39,340 bases of DNA. Source: Paracoccaceae bacterium (GTDB lineage Bacteria; Pseudomonadota; Alphaproteobacteria; Rhodobacterales; Rhodobacteraceae). A model generated the notes under the pieces. That model was not told the DNA's origin. It saw nothing but the letters and a program-made list of their open reading frames with translations, and ran no database searches. Positions 1 to 7,234 of the stretch are shown one piece after another. Both the position numbers and the translations under genes were made by a program. Positions within the stretch are counted from its first letter, which is position 1; the number at the start of each line of letters is the position of its first letter. The stretch covers positions 1-39,340 of the forward strand of contig DAIEJF010000073.1 of NCBI GenBank assembly GCA_027351005.1, read 5' to 3'.

Positions 1-1197
1 GTCCAGATAGGATGTGTTCGTGGCCAGGATCGCGGTCTTGGGCAGGGCTGCGTCCAGGGCGGCGAACACCGCCCGCTTGACCGCCAGATCCTCGAACACC
101 GCCTCGATCGCCAGATCGGCGGGGGGCAGGTTGCCATAGCCGATGTGAAAGCGGACACGCGCCGCCTGTTCGGCCTCGGCGGTCTCGGCGGTGACCTTGC
201 CGCGGCTTATGGCCTCGGCATAAAGCCGGGCGACGTTGGCGCGGGCGCGCGCCTCGCCCGCGGCATCGGTTTCCACCAGCGCCACCGTCACGCCGACGCC
301 CGCCAGCGCATAGGCGATGGCCGCCCCCATCGTGCCGCCGCCCACCACCACGGCCGAGCCCACCTCGGCCCCGTCCTTGCCCCGTCCCATGGCCGCGCGT
401 TCGGCGAAGAACACATGCTGCAGCGCCGCCGCCTGATCCGAGGTTTTCAGCGCGAGGAAGGTCTCGCGTTCCTGCAGCAGCCCGTCGGCCAGAGGCAGGG
501 TGCAGGCGGCCTCGATCAGGTCGATGGCCTTTTGCGGGGCGATCTGGCGCGGGCTGCGCCGTGCCGCCTGCTGTCGCGCGGCGGCTAGGGCCGTGGCATC
601 GGTGGCCGGGGCGGGCAGGGTGCCGGTGGCCGCGCGGGCGGGCAGGGTCAGGGCGTGCGCGGCGGCAACCGGGTCGGCGGCCAGCGCATCGACAAGGCCG
701 ATGGTCTGCGCCTCGGTCGCGCCGATCACCCGGCCCTCGGGGATCAGCGACAGGGCGGCGGCGAGCCCCACCAGACGTGGCAGGCGCTGCGTGCCGCCCG
801 CCCCCGGCACCACCCCCAGCGTCACTTCGGGCAGGCCCAGCGTGGCACCGGGGGCCGCCACCCGCGCGGCGCAGGCAAGCGCCAGTTCCAGCCCGCCACC
901 CAGCGCCGCGCCGTTGATGGCGGCAACGACCGGGACGGGAAACGCCTCGATCCGGGCCACGATGTCGGGCAGGTGGGGCGGCTGCGGTGCGGCGTCGAAC
1001 TCCTTCGCATCGGCCCCGGCCACGAAGGCCCGCCCCGCCCCGGTCAGCACCACGCGCCCCGCGCCCGCCGCCGCCGCAGCATCGAGCGCGGCCACCAGCC
1101 CCGTGCGCACAGCGCGCAAGATGACATTGACCGGCGGGTTGTCGATGGTGATCAGCGCGACGCCATCGGTGAGCGAGAGGCGGACCGGATCAGACAT
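1..1197 (-). CDS. Bifunctional enoyl-CoA hydratase / 3-hydroxyacyl-CoA dehydrogenase (FadB/FadJ-like), C-terminus cut by window edge
   Basis: My own reading of the minus strand gives an open frame from ATG at 1197 to base 1 (399 codons). The ORF track omits it because the stop lies outside the window. The N-terminal ~190 residues are a crotonase domain: oxyanion-hole segments [13 protein letters not shown] and [13 protein letters not shown], and the second catalytic Glu region [19 protein letters not shown]. From about residue 290 a Rossmann NAD-binding domain begins ([21 protein letters not shown]), typical of 3-hydroxyacyl-CoA dehydrogenase. Family members are about 700 residues, so roughly 300 are missing to the left. 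It hydrates enoyl-CoA and oxidises 3-hydroxyacyl-CoA in beta-oxidation. It lies just downstream of pcaIJF but has its own promoter-like site and is separated from pcaF by a hairpin. It may supply 3-oxoadipyl-CoA to the thiolase (inference). GAGGT precedes the ATG. Confidence 0.93.
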   Translation of the reverse strand, partial: MSDPVRLSLTDGVALITIDNPPVNVILRAVRTGLVAALDAAAAAGAGRVVLTGAGRAFVAGADAKEFDAAPQPPHLPDIVARIEAFPVPVVAAINGAALGGGLELALACAARVAAPGATLGLPEVTLGVVPGAGGTQRLPRLVGLAAALSLIPEGRVIGATEAQTIGLVDALAADPVAAAHALTLPARAATGTLPAPATDATALAAARQQAARRSPRQIAPQKAIDLIEAACTLPLADGLLQERETFLALKTSDQAAALQHVFFAERAAMGRGKDGAEVGSAVVVGGGTMGAAIAYALAGVGVTVALVETDAAGEARARANVARLYAEAISRGKVTAETAEAEQAARVRFHIGYGNLPPADLAIEAVFEDLAVKRAVFAALDAALPKTAILATNTSYLD

Positions 1198-1220
1198 TTT
1201 AAACCTCAAATGTTTTGCCG

Positions 1221-1249
1221 ACCATCGCCAAGGCCGCCCCGCTTGTCAA
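1221..1249 (-). promoter_or_regulatory. Candidate sigma-70 promoter of the FadJ-like gene
   Basis: On the minus strand a perfect -35 TTGACA (1249-1244) is followed 17 bp later by GATGGT (1226-1221), a weak -10. The ATG at 1197 then lies about 20 nt past the -10, after a short AT-rich leader containing GAGGT. This is the best promoter match I found in the left part, but the -10 is poor. Confidence 0.45.
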
Positions 1250-1269
1250 CGGTGGGGGCAAGACGCAAA

Positions 1270-1294
1270 CGGCCCGCCGGGTCAGGGCGGGCCG
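1270..1294 (-). terminator. Hairpin downstream of pcaF, probable terminator of the pcaIJF operon
   Basis: A 9-bp perfect stem, CGGCCCGCC / GGCGGGCCG, with a 7-nt loop lies about 50 nt past the pcaF stop. On the minus strand it is followed by TTTGCGTCTT, a short and imperfect T-rich tail. The strong stem and its position fit intrinsic termination. The weak tail leaves open partial read-through into the FadJ-like gene. Confidence 0.55.
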
Positions 1295-1341
1295 CTGCGC
1301 ATGGCCTTGTGCGCGGCCGCCCCGCGAGGTCTTGCGTCGGT

Positions 1342-2544
1342 TCAGACCCGCTCCAGCGCCACGGCGATGCCCTGGCCCACGCCGATGCACATGGTCGACA
1401 GCGACCGCCGCCCCCCTGTCAGCGCCAGTTCCAGCGCCGCGGTGCCGGTGATGCGGGCGCCCGACATGCCCAGCGGATGACCCAGCGCGATGGCCCCGCC
1501 GTTGGGGTTTACCCGCGGATCGTCATCCGCGATGCCCAACAGGCGCAGGGTGGCCAGGCCCTGGCTGGCAAAGGCCTCGTTCAGCTCGATCACGTCGAAA
1601 TCGGCAGGCGTCAGGCCCAGCCGCGCCATAAGCTTCTGGCTGGCCGGGGCCGGGCCGATGCCCATGATGCGCGGGGCCACGCCTGCGGTGGCGCCGCCCA
1701 GGATGCGGGCGATGGGGGTCAGACCATGCGCCCGCGCCGCCGCTTCCGAGGCGATGATGAGCGCCGCGGCGCCATCGTTCACGCCGCTGGCGTTGCCTGC
1801 CGTCACCGTGCCGCCCTTGCGGAACGGGGTCGGCAGCTTGGCCAGCGCCTCGATCGTGGTCGCGCGGGGGTGTTCGTCGCGGTCGACCACCAGCGGATCA
1901 CCCTTGCGCTGCGGGATGCTGACCGGCACGATTTCCCGGCCCAACCGCCCGTTGGCCTGCGCCGCCGCTGCGCGGGACTGGCTGCGCAGCGCGAAGGCAT
2001 CCTGATCCGCGCGACTGATGTGGTAGTCTTCGGCTACGTTCTCGCCCGTCTCGGGCATGGAATCGATGCCGTATTGCGCCTTCATCACCGGGTTGACGAA
2101 GCGCCAGCCGATGGTCGTGTCGTGGATCTCGGCGTGGCGGGAAAAGGCGCTGTCGGCCTTGGGCATCACGAAGGGCGCGCGGCTCATGCTTTCGACGCCA
2201 CCTGCGATCATCAGACTGGCCTCGCCCGCCCGGATCGCCCGCGCAGCCGTCAGCACTGCATCCATCCCCGACCCGCAAAGCCGGTTCAGCGTGGCACCCG
2301 GTACCGACAGCGGCAGCCCCGCCAGCAGCAGCGCCATGCGCGCCACGTTGCGGTTGTCTTCTCCCGCCTGGTTGGCACAGCCGAAGATCACGTCATCCAC
2401 CGCGGCCCAGTCCACGCCCGCGTTCCGGGCCATCAGCGCCTTCAGCGGCGCCGCGCCCAGGTCATCGGCCCGAACGGGTGCAAGCGCCCCGCCGAACCGG
2501 CCGATGGGGGTGCGGATATAGTCGCAGATGAAGGCTTCGGTCAT
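1342..2544 (-). CDS. pcaF: 3-oxoadipyl-CoA thiolase (acetyl-CoA acyltransferase)
   Basis: This 400-residue thiolase starts with the MTEAFICDYIRTPIGRFGG signature typical of PcaF/PaaJ-type enzymes. The nucleophile Cys lies in NRLCGSGMDAV (about residue 90). The C-terminal catalytic motifs are NPNGGAIALGHPLGMSGAR (His) and CIGVGQGIAVALE (second Cys). It cleaves 3-oxoadipyl-CoA with CoA to succinyl-CoA and acetyl-CoA, the last step of the beta-ketoadipate and phenylacetate routes. The start is 1 bp past the pcaJ stop, so it is the third gene of a tight pcaI-pcaJ-pcaF operon. A generic acetyl-CoA acetyltransferase is the alternative, but the neighbours strongly favour PcaF. Confidence 0.93.
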   Translation of the reverse strand: MTEAFICDYIRTPIGRFGGALAPVRADDLGAAPLKALMARNAGVDWAAVDDVIFGCANQAGEDNRNVARMALLLAGLPLSVPGATLNRLCGSGMDAVLTAARAIRAGEASLMIAGGVESMSRAPFVMPKADSAFSRHAEIHDTTIGWRFVNPVMKAQYGIDSMPETGENVAEDYHISRADQDAFALRSQSRAAAAQANGRLGREIVPVSIPQRKGDPLVVDRDEHPRATTIEALAKLPTPFRKGGTVTAGNASGVNDGAAALIIASEAAARAHGLTPIARILGGATAGVAPRIMGIGPAPASQKLMARLGLTPADFDVIELNEAFASQGLATLRLLGIADDDPRVNPNGGAIALGHPLGMSGARITGTAALELALTGGRRSLSTMCIGVGQGIAVALERV

Positions 2545-2545
2545 G

Positions 2546-3217
2546 TCACAGCTCCGGTACGGTCAGGTCGGCCACGGGGCCGGTCAGGTGCAGCCTGGCG
2601 CCTGTCTGCGCCTGAAGCGCCTCGAAGGTCAACGCCGCCAGCTTTTCGCGCAGCACGAAGCGGCCGCCCTCGATGTCGATCACCGCAAGCGAGGTATAGA
2701 CCCGCGTCACACAGCCCACCCCGGTCAGCGGCAGGGTGCAGCGTTCCAGCAGCTTGGGCGCGCCTTCCTTTGTCACATGGTCGGTGATGACCGCCACACG
2801 CTTGGCCCCATGCACAAGGTCCATCGCGCCGCCCACCGCAGGCACACCCTTGGGCCCGGTCGACCAGTTCGCCAGATCGCCCGTTTCGGCCACCTGGTAG
2901 GCGCCCAGGATTGCCACATCCAGATGCCCGCCGCGCACCATGGCAAAGCTGTCGGCGTGGTGAAAGAAGGCGGCACCGGGCTTCAGCGTCACCGCCTTCT
3001 TGCCCGCGTTGATCAGATCCCAGTCCTCTTGGCCCGAAGGCGGTGCCTCGCCGAAGTTCAGGATGCCGTTTTCGGTGTGAAAGATCGCCTGGCGGCCCGG
3101 CGGCTGGAATTTGGCCACCATCTCGGGGAAGCCGATGCCAAGGTTGACATAGGCGCCATCGGCGATGTCCTGCGCGGCGCGCCAGGCGATCTGGGCGTTG
3201 GAAAGCTTTGGCGACAT
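2546..3217 (-). CDS. pcaJ: 3-oxoadipate CoA-transferase subunit B
   Basis: This 223-residue beta subunit of a family I CoA-transferase contains the catalytic glutamate motif HTENGIL (about residue 49) and the glycine-rich YVNLGIGFPEMV near the N-terminus. With PcaI it moves CoA from succinyl-CoA to 3-oxoadipate. The ORF track gives a frame running far upstream. I take the ATG at 3217 because it overlaps the pcaI stop by one base (TGATG), the usual coupled arrangement, and because the protein then begins MSPKLSNAQIAWRAAQDI, as expected for the family. The upstream 318 codons of the track ORF are a shadow of pcaI. Confidence 0.94.
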   Translation of the reverse strand: MSPKLSNAQIAWRAAQDIADGAYVNLGIGFPEMVAKFQPPGRQAIFHTENGILNFGEAPPSGQEDWDLINAGKKAVTLKPGAAFFHHADSFAMVRGGHLDVAILGAYQVAETGDLANWSTGPKGVPAVGGAMDLVHGAKRVAVITDHVTKEGAPKLLERCTLPLTGVGCVTRVYTSLAVIDIEGGRFVLREKLAALTFEALQAQTGARLHLTGPVADLTVPEL

Positions 3218-3936
3218 CAGTGAACGGCCCCCGCCCGGTTCAGCGTTTCTTCCTGCTGCGGGTCGGGCACGGCCACGACCTTCTGGACAAAGATGCCCGG
3301 CGTCACCACCGTTTCGGGGTCGATCCCGCCGGGGGCCACGATCTCGCGCGCCTGCACGATGGTTTCGGCCGCGGCCATGCACATCAGCGGGCCGAAATTG
3401 CGCGAGGCGGCGCGGTAGGTCAGGTTGCCCATCGTGTCGGCGCGTTCGGCCTTCACCAGCGCCACGTCGGCCTTCAGCCAGCGTTCCTGAACATAGGGGC
3501 GGCCGTCGAACTCCTCGATCTTCTTGCCCGTCGCCAGTTCGGTGCCGTAGCCGGTCGGCGTGTAGAAGGCGGGGATGCCCGCCCCGCCCGCCCGGATGCG
3601 TTCGGCCAGGGTGCCCTGCGGCACCAGTTCCAGCTCGATATTTCCGGCCAGGTACCGTTCGGTGAACACCACCGGATCGGCCGAGCGCGGGAACGAACAG
3701 ATCAGCTTGCGGACCATCCCCGCCTCGATCAGCGCGGCAAGGCCGACATGGCCGTTGCCTGCGTTGTTGTTCACCACGGTCAGCCCGGAGGGGTGGCCGG
3801 TGGCGCGATAGCGGTCGATCAGGGCGTGGATCAGCTCGATCGGGGCGCCTGATCCGCCGAAACCGCCGATCATCACCGTCGCGCCGTCGGCGATGGTGGC
3901 GACGGCTTCCGCCAGCGTTGCGATGGTCTTGTCCAT
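3217..3936 (-). CDS. pcaI: 3-oxoadipate CoA-transferase subunit A
   Basis: This 239-residue alpha subunit of a family I CoA-transferase has the CoA-binding glycine motif VMIGGFGGSGAP near residue 22 and the family signature VVNNNAGNGHVGLAALI. It pairs with PcaJ to activate 3-oxoadipate. The start is ATG 3936, preceded by GGAGG at 6-nt spacing on the minus strand. The longer track ORF would run through the divergent regulator and is rejected. It is the first gene of the operon. Transcription should start in the 146-bp gap facing the IclR regulator, where the candidate operator lies. Confidence 0.94.
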   Translation of the reverse strand: MDKTIATLAEAVATIADGATVMIGGFGGSGAPIELIHALIDRYRATGHPSGLTVVNNNAGNGHVGLAALIEAGMVRKLICSFPRSADPVVFTERYLAGNIELELVPQGTLAERIRAGGAGIPAFYTPTGYGTELATGKKIEEFDGRPYVQERWLKADVALVKAERADTMGNLTYRAASRNFGPLMCMAAAETIVQAREIVAPGGIDPETVVTPGIFVQKVVAVPDPQQEETLNRAGAVH

Positions 3937-4020
3937 TCCGGCCTCCGGTTGCGGAAGGGTCTGCCCCGGCGCAGTCGTCCTGCGGGCCGTTGCGGTCAAA
4001 GACATTGCCAATGCCCGTGT

Positions 4021-4035
4021 CGGGGGCAAGCCCCG
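4021..4035. promoter_or_regulatory. GC-rich dyad in the pcaI leader/promoter region
   Basis: CGGGG-GCAAG-CCCCG forms a 5-bp inverted repeat around a 5-nt centre, midway between pcaI and the IclR gene. It could be an RNA hairpin in a long pcaI leader or simply GC-rich chance. Function unknown. Confidence 0.2.
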
Positions 4036-4039
4036 GCGC

Positions 4040-4089
4040 GCGCATGTTGATCTTTGTTCGCATCCCGCGCATTCCTGTGCGCATGTTGA
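4040..4089. promoter_or_regulatory. Candidate IclR-family (PcaR/PobR-type) operator between pcaI and its regulator
   Basis: Two exact copies of GCGCATGTTGA (4040-4050 and 4079-4089) bracket TTTGTTCGCATCCCGCGCAT (4053-4072). Three CGCAT repeats occur at 4059, 4068 and 4080. From memory, operators of PcaR/PcaU/PobR are built of repeated ~10-bp GTTCG/CGnAC elements, and the TTTGTTCG half here fits that pattern. The site ends at the proposed regulator start, so it could serve both autoregulation and pcaI control. The repeats are seen directly; the binding role is inferred. Confidence 0.5.
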
Positions 4090-4841
4090 ACAGGACCGAT
4101 ACGATCGCATCGCTGGGCAAGGGGCTGCGGGTCCTGGAATGCTTTGGCGCCGACCATCCGCGCCGGTCCATCGCCGAGGTGGCCGAGGCGACGGGGCTGG
4201 ACCGGGCGACGGCACGACGCTGCCTGCTGACGTTGTTCGAGCTGGGCTATGCCGCCTATGACGGCAAGTATTTCACGCTGACGCCGCGTGTGCTGCGGCT
4301 GGGCACCGGGGCGCTGGCCGCGCTGCCACTGCCGCAGATCGTGCAGCCCTGGCTGGACCAGTTGAGCGAGCAGATCGGCCAATCCTGTTCCGTCTCGATC
4401 CTTGATGAGACCGAGATCGTCTACATCGCCCGGGCGGCGCAGCGGCGGGTGATGTCGATCGGGCTGATGCCCGGCTCGCGGTTGCCTGCGCATTGCACCT
4501 CGATGGGCCGCGTGCTGCTGGCTGCGCTGCCCGAGCCCGCGGCGCGCGCCATCATCGAGGCGTCGGATCTGTCGCCGCGCACCCGCCATTCCCGCACCGA
4601 CCCGGCCGAAATCATGGCCGAGATCGCCCGCGTGCGGGCTGCGGGGCATGCGCTTGTGGACCAGGAGGTGGAACTGGGTCTGCGCGCCCTTGCGGTGCCG
4701 GTACTGGATGTGCATCGCCGGGTCGTGGCTGCGCTGAATGTGGGGATGGCGGCGGTGCATGGCGACCCGGCGGCGGTGCTGGCCGCCTACCTGCCCGCAC
4801 TGCAGCGGGTGCAGGATGGCCTGCGGCGGGTGCTGCGATAG
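4083..4841 (+). CDS. IclR-family regulator, PcaR/PobR type
   Basis: The protein has 252 residues from ATG 4083. An N-terminal winged helix-turn-helix (SLGKGLRVLECF, then SIAEVAEATGLDRATARRCLLTL) is followed by the IclR effector domain (GSRLPAHCTSMGRVLLAALPE and the C-terminal GLRALAVPVLDVHRRVVAALNVG). The C-terminal half and divergent placement next to pcaIJF match the beta-ketoadipate regulators PcaR/PcaU/PobR. The effector is probably beta-ketoadipate or protocatechuate, which the sequence does not settle. The track start at 3918 lies inside pcaI and is rejected. ATG 4044 is possible but would place the operator repeats inside the gene. No clear ribosome-binding site precedes either ATG. 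Confidence 0.88.
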   Translation: MLNRTDTIASLGKGLRVLECFGADHPRRSIAEVAEATGLDRATARRCLLTLFELGYAAYDGKYFTLTPRVLRLGTGALAALPLPQIVQPWLDQLSEQIGQSCSVSILDETEIVYIARAAQRRVMSIGLMPGSRLPAHCTSMGRVLLAALPEPAARAIIEASDLSPRTRHSRTDPAEIMAEIARVRAAGHALVDQEVELGLRALAVPVLDVHRRVVAALNVGMAAVHGDPAAVLAAYLPALQRVQDGLRRVLR

Positions 4842-4957
4842 CGGATGCGCCCGCCCCGGACGTGCCGAAAGGCTTGCACTTTCAGGTGGGTTCATGGAGA
4901 AATGGGCGACTTTCCGCGCAGGGGGCGCGGGCCTGGCCACAAGGACACCCTTTGCCG

Positions 4958-5485
4958 ATGACCGCCGCTTCGCTTTTCCGGGCCGTGGCCGCGACCTGTG
5001 CGCTGGCTGCAACGGGGGCGGGTGGGGCACCCTTCGCCGACCCGCTTGCCGCCGCGCCCGCCGCGCTGAAGGTCAGCCTGACATTGCCGCCGGGCTTCGG
5101 CGTGCTGCCGGGGTCGGCCGCGCTGCATGTGCAGGCCCGAAACGACCTGACCGGCGAAACCGTCACCGCGACCGACGGCCTTGCGGTGCTGGGCGCACCG
5201 GGCGAGATGGCCGAGATGGAGCTTGCCACCCCCGCCGCGGCCGAGCTGTCGCGGCTGGAGACCACCGTGGCCGCCTGGCGCGCGGCCAAGGCCAACCCGG
5301 TGGCGCAAATCTCCGTCACCTTCACGCCCTGCCGCCTGCACGACGGGGCCGATCCGGCCGGGCCGATCGACATGACCCTGCGGTTGGCCTCGGGCGGGCC
5401 GCGGTTTGCGCTGGTTCAGCCGGGCACCACGCTGGCCGGGTTCTTGAACGCCACGGCGCCCGCGATCGCAGACTGCCCCAGCTAA
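4958..5485 (+). CDS. Secreted hypothetical protein
   Basis: The protein has 175 residues with a plausible Sec signal peptide (MTAASLFRAVAATCALAATGAGGAPFA). I do not recognise a domain. The mature part is Ala/Pro/Thr-rich with predicted short strands, and it has two cysteines, one in TFTPCRLH and one in the C-terminal ADCPS, that could form a disulfide. I chose ATG 4958 because the signal peptide begins there; the longer track frame is a shadow of the IclR gene. Its TAA stop overlaps the TAG of the convergent tetR gene through a shared CTAA. No clear link to its neighbours. Confidence 0.6.
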   Translation: MTAASLFRAVAATCALAATGAGGAPFADPLAAAPAALKVSLTLPPGFGVLPGSAALHVQARNDLTGETVTATDGLAVLGAPGEMAEMELATPAAAELSRLETTVAAWRAAKANPVAQISVTFTPCRLHDGADPAGPIDMTLRLASGGPRFALVQPGTTLAGFLNATAPAIADCPS

Positions 5486-6111
5486 GCCTGACGCGTGCCG
5501 TAACGCGCCAGGAACATGTCGACCGCGCCCGCCGAGGTGCGGTCGATGTCGCGCGCCGCGCAGCCGCCGTTGCGGGCGAAGATGGCGCGGGCGTGGATGT
5601 CGGCCTTGCACAATTCCGCGAACTGGTCGGCGGCCAGGTCGAAATCGTCGATCTGAAGCTCGCCCCGAGCCGTTGCCGCGCGCAGGTAACTGACCAGACG
5701 CTGGCGCACCAGAAGCGGACCCGACTCGTAGAAGGCGCGGCCCAATTCGGGGAAACGGTCGCTTTCGGCCACGCAGATGCGGAACATCCGCTGCCCGAAT
5801 TCCGAGGTGACGAAACCCGCCAGCCGCCTGGCCGCCGCCGTCAGCACATCGCGCGGGGGGGCGGTCATGTCCTGCAACTCGATCGCCGATGCCGCCTGCC
5901 GGGCGCATTCGCTGCGCGCAACCTCTAGAAACAACAGCCGTTTGTCAGGAAAGTAGCTGTAAAGCGTGGCCTTCGAGACACCGGCCTCGCGGGCGATGTC
6001 GTCAACACTCGCGCCTTCGAAGCCGTCGCGCAAGAACACCGTCCGGGCGCCTTCAAGCACCTGGTCGTACTTGCGGCCCCGCTTCACTTTTGCGGCTGCA
6101 GTGGCCATCAC
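5482..6111 (-). CDS. TetR/AcrR-family transcriptional repressor
   Basis: The protein has 209 residues. The N-terminal HTH is clear (GASVDDIAREAGVSKATLYSYFPDKRLLFLEV, residues about 34-66). The C-terminal ligand domain resembles the AefR-like group (FGQRMFRICVAESDRFPELGRAFYESG). The start is GTG 6111 or the adjacent ATG 6108; GGGGAG on the minus strand lies 8 nt before the GTG. It diverges from mbfA across about 134 bp, so it could regulate itself and perhaps mbfA. A loose dyad, AACCGGACAGTT, just upstream could be its own operator (inference). The ligand cannot be told from sequence. Confidence 0.87.
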   Translation of the reverse strand: MMATAAAKVKRGRKYDQVLEGARTVFLRDGFEGASVDDIAREAGVSKATLYSYFPDKRLLFLEVARSECARQAASAIELQDMTAPPRDVLTAAARRLAGFVTSEFGQRMFRICVAESDRFPELGRAFYESGPLLVRQRLVSYLRAATARGELQIDDFDLAADQFAELCKADIHARAIFARNGGCAARDIDRTSAGAVDMFLARYGTRQA

Positions 6112-6196
6112 GTCTCGTTCTCCCCTGCGCGATCCTAAACCGGACAGTTCGTCTCGGGCAAGGATGCCTGTTGCCGCATGTGCAATGTCCCTTGCC

Positions 6197-6239
6197 TTGA
6201 CGCTTTGTCCTGTTAGTTTGGAATCGTTCTAACTTGGAG
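6197..6239 (+). promoter_or_regulatory. Irr/ICE-like palindrome in the mbfA promoter
   Basis: Immediately before mbfA lies TTTGGAA-TCG-TTCTAAC (6217-6233), close to the TTTAGAA-N-TTCTAAA style of the iron-control element bound by the haem-dependent Irr regulator. An outer inverted repeat GTTAG (6212-6216) / CTAAC (6229-6233) overlaps it. A good -35, TTGACG, is at 6197-6202, and the Shine-Dalgarno TTGGAG (6234-6239) abuts the palindrome, so a bound repressor would cover the start of the transcript. Irr control of mbfA is established in alphaproteobacteria including Rhodobacter; the match here is imperfect. Confidence 0.5.
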
Positions 6240-6245
6240 CCACAT

Positions 6246-7223
6246 ATGATCCCCGGAGTTTCGAGCCGCCGTCGTTTTTCCGACCTGTCGGAACAAGAGA
6301 TTCTCGCGCTGGCGATTTCATCCGAAGAAGATGACGCGCAGATCTACCGCACCTACGCGGCGCGTCTGCGGGGCGAATTTCCGGGCTCTGCCGCCGTCTT
6401 CGATGGCATGGCGCAAGAGGAAGACCAGCACCGCCGCCGCCTGATCGAATTGCATCAGGCGCGGTTCGGCGATGTCATTCCGCTGATCCGGCGCGAGCAT
6501 GTCGCGGGCTTCTATGCCCGCCGCCCCGTCTGGCTGGTGAAGAACCTGTCGCTGGACACCATCCGCGACGAGGCGGCTGCGATGGAGCGGCAGGCCGAGG
6601 TGTTCTACCGCCGCGCCGCGGCGCAAACCGCCGATGCCGCCACACGCAAGCTGCTGGGCGATCTGGCGGCGGCCGAGGCCGGGCACGAACACAAGGCCGA
6701 CGCATTGAAAGGCGAACATCTGGGGGAAGAGACCCGGTCCGAGGAAGACCACGCCGCGCGGCGGCAGTTCATCCTGACCTGGGTGCAGCCGGGGCTGGCG
6801 GGGCTGATGGATGGCTCGGTCTCGACGCTGGCGCCGATCTTCGCGACCGCCTTCGCGACCCAGAATTCGCACACCACGCTCTTGGTGGGCATGGCCGCCG
6901 CGGTGGGGGCAGGCATCTCGATGGGCTTCACCGAGGCCGCGCATGACGATGGCGTCTTGTCGGGGCGCGGCTCGCCGATCAAGCGGGGGCTGGCCTCGGG
7001 GATCATGACGGCGGTTGGCGGTCTTGGTCACGCGCTGCCCTACCTGATCCCGGATTTCTGGACGGCGACGACGCTTGCGATGGTCATCGTGTTCTTCGAG
7101 CTTTGGGCGATCGCCTGGATCCAGAACAAGTACATGGACACGCCCTTCCTGCGGGCTGCCTTGCAGGTGGTGGTGGGCGGCGCGCTGGTCTTTGCCGCGG
7201 GCTCGCTGATCGGGGCGGGATGA
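6246..7223 (+). CDS. mbfA: MbfA: membrane-bound ferritin-like iron exporter
   Basis: The protein has 325 residues from ATG 6246; the TTG at 6234 used by the track is part of the ribosome-binding site TTGGAG. The first ~165 residues are a ferritin-like (erythrin) domain with di-iron motifs (SSEEDDAQIYRTYAARL, EEDQHRRR, ERQAEVFYRRAA, EAGHEHKADAL). The rest is a VIT1-type membrane domain (ADHDD-like FTEAAHDDGVLSGRGSP and several hydrophobic helices). MbfA exports ferrous iron and protects against iron and peroxide stress. The length and domain order match the family. A candidate Irr box sits directly upstream. Confidence 0.93.
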   Translation: MIPGVSSRRRFSDLSEQEILALAISSEEDDAQIYRTYAARLRGEFPGSAAVFDGMAQEEDQHRRRLIELHQARFGDVIPLIRREHVAGFYARRPVWLVKNLSLDTIRDEAAAMERQAEVFYRRAAAQTADAATRKLLGDLAAAEAGHEHKADALKGEHLGEETRSEEDHAARRQFILTWVQPGLAGLMDGSVSTLAPIFATAFATQNSHTTLLVGMAAAVGAGISMGFTEAAHDDGVLSGRGSPIKRGLASGIMTAVGGLGHALPYLIPDFWTATTLAMVIVFFELWAIAWIQNKYMDTPFLRAALQVVVGGALVFAAGSLIGAG

Positions 7224-7234
7224 CGGGGGCCTGA

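Noticed and set aside
655-2787. 710-codon plus-strand ORF opposite the FadJ-like and pcaF genes
   Set aside because: Arg/Gly/His-rich shadow frame of GC-rich coding DNA; the minus strand encodes clear crotonase/dehydrogenase and thiolase proteins.
3937-4052. Possible sigma-54 promoter for pcaI (TTGGCA-N-TTTGAC on the minus strand)
   Set aside because: The -12 element lacks the invariant GC, and IclR-controlled pca operons normally use the housekeeping sigma factor.
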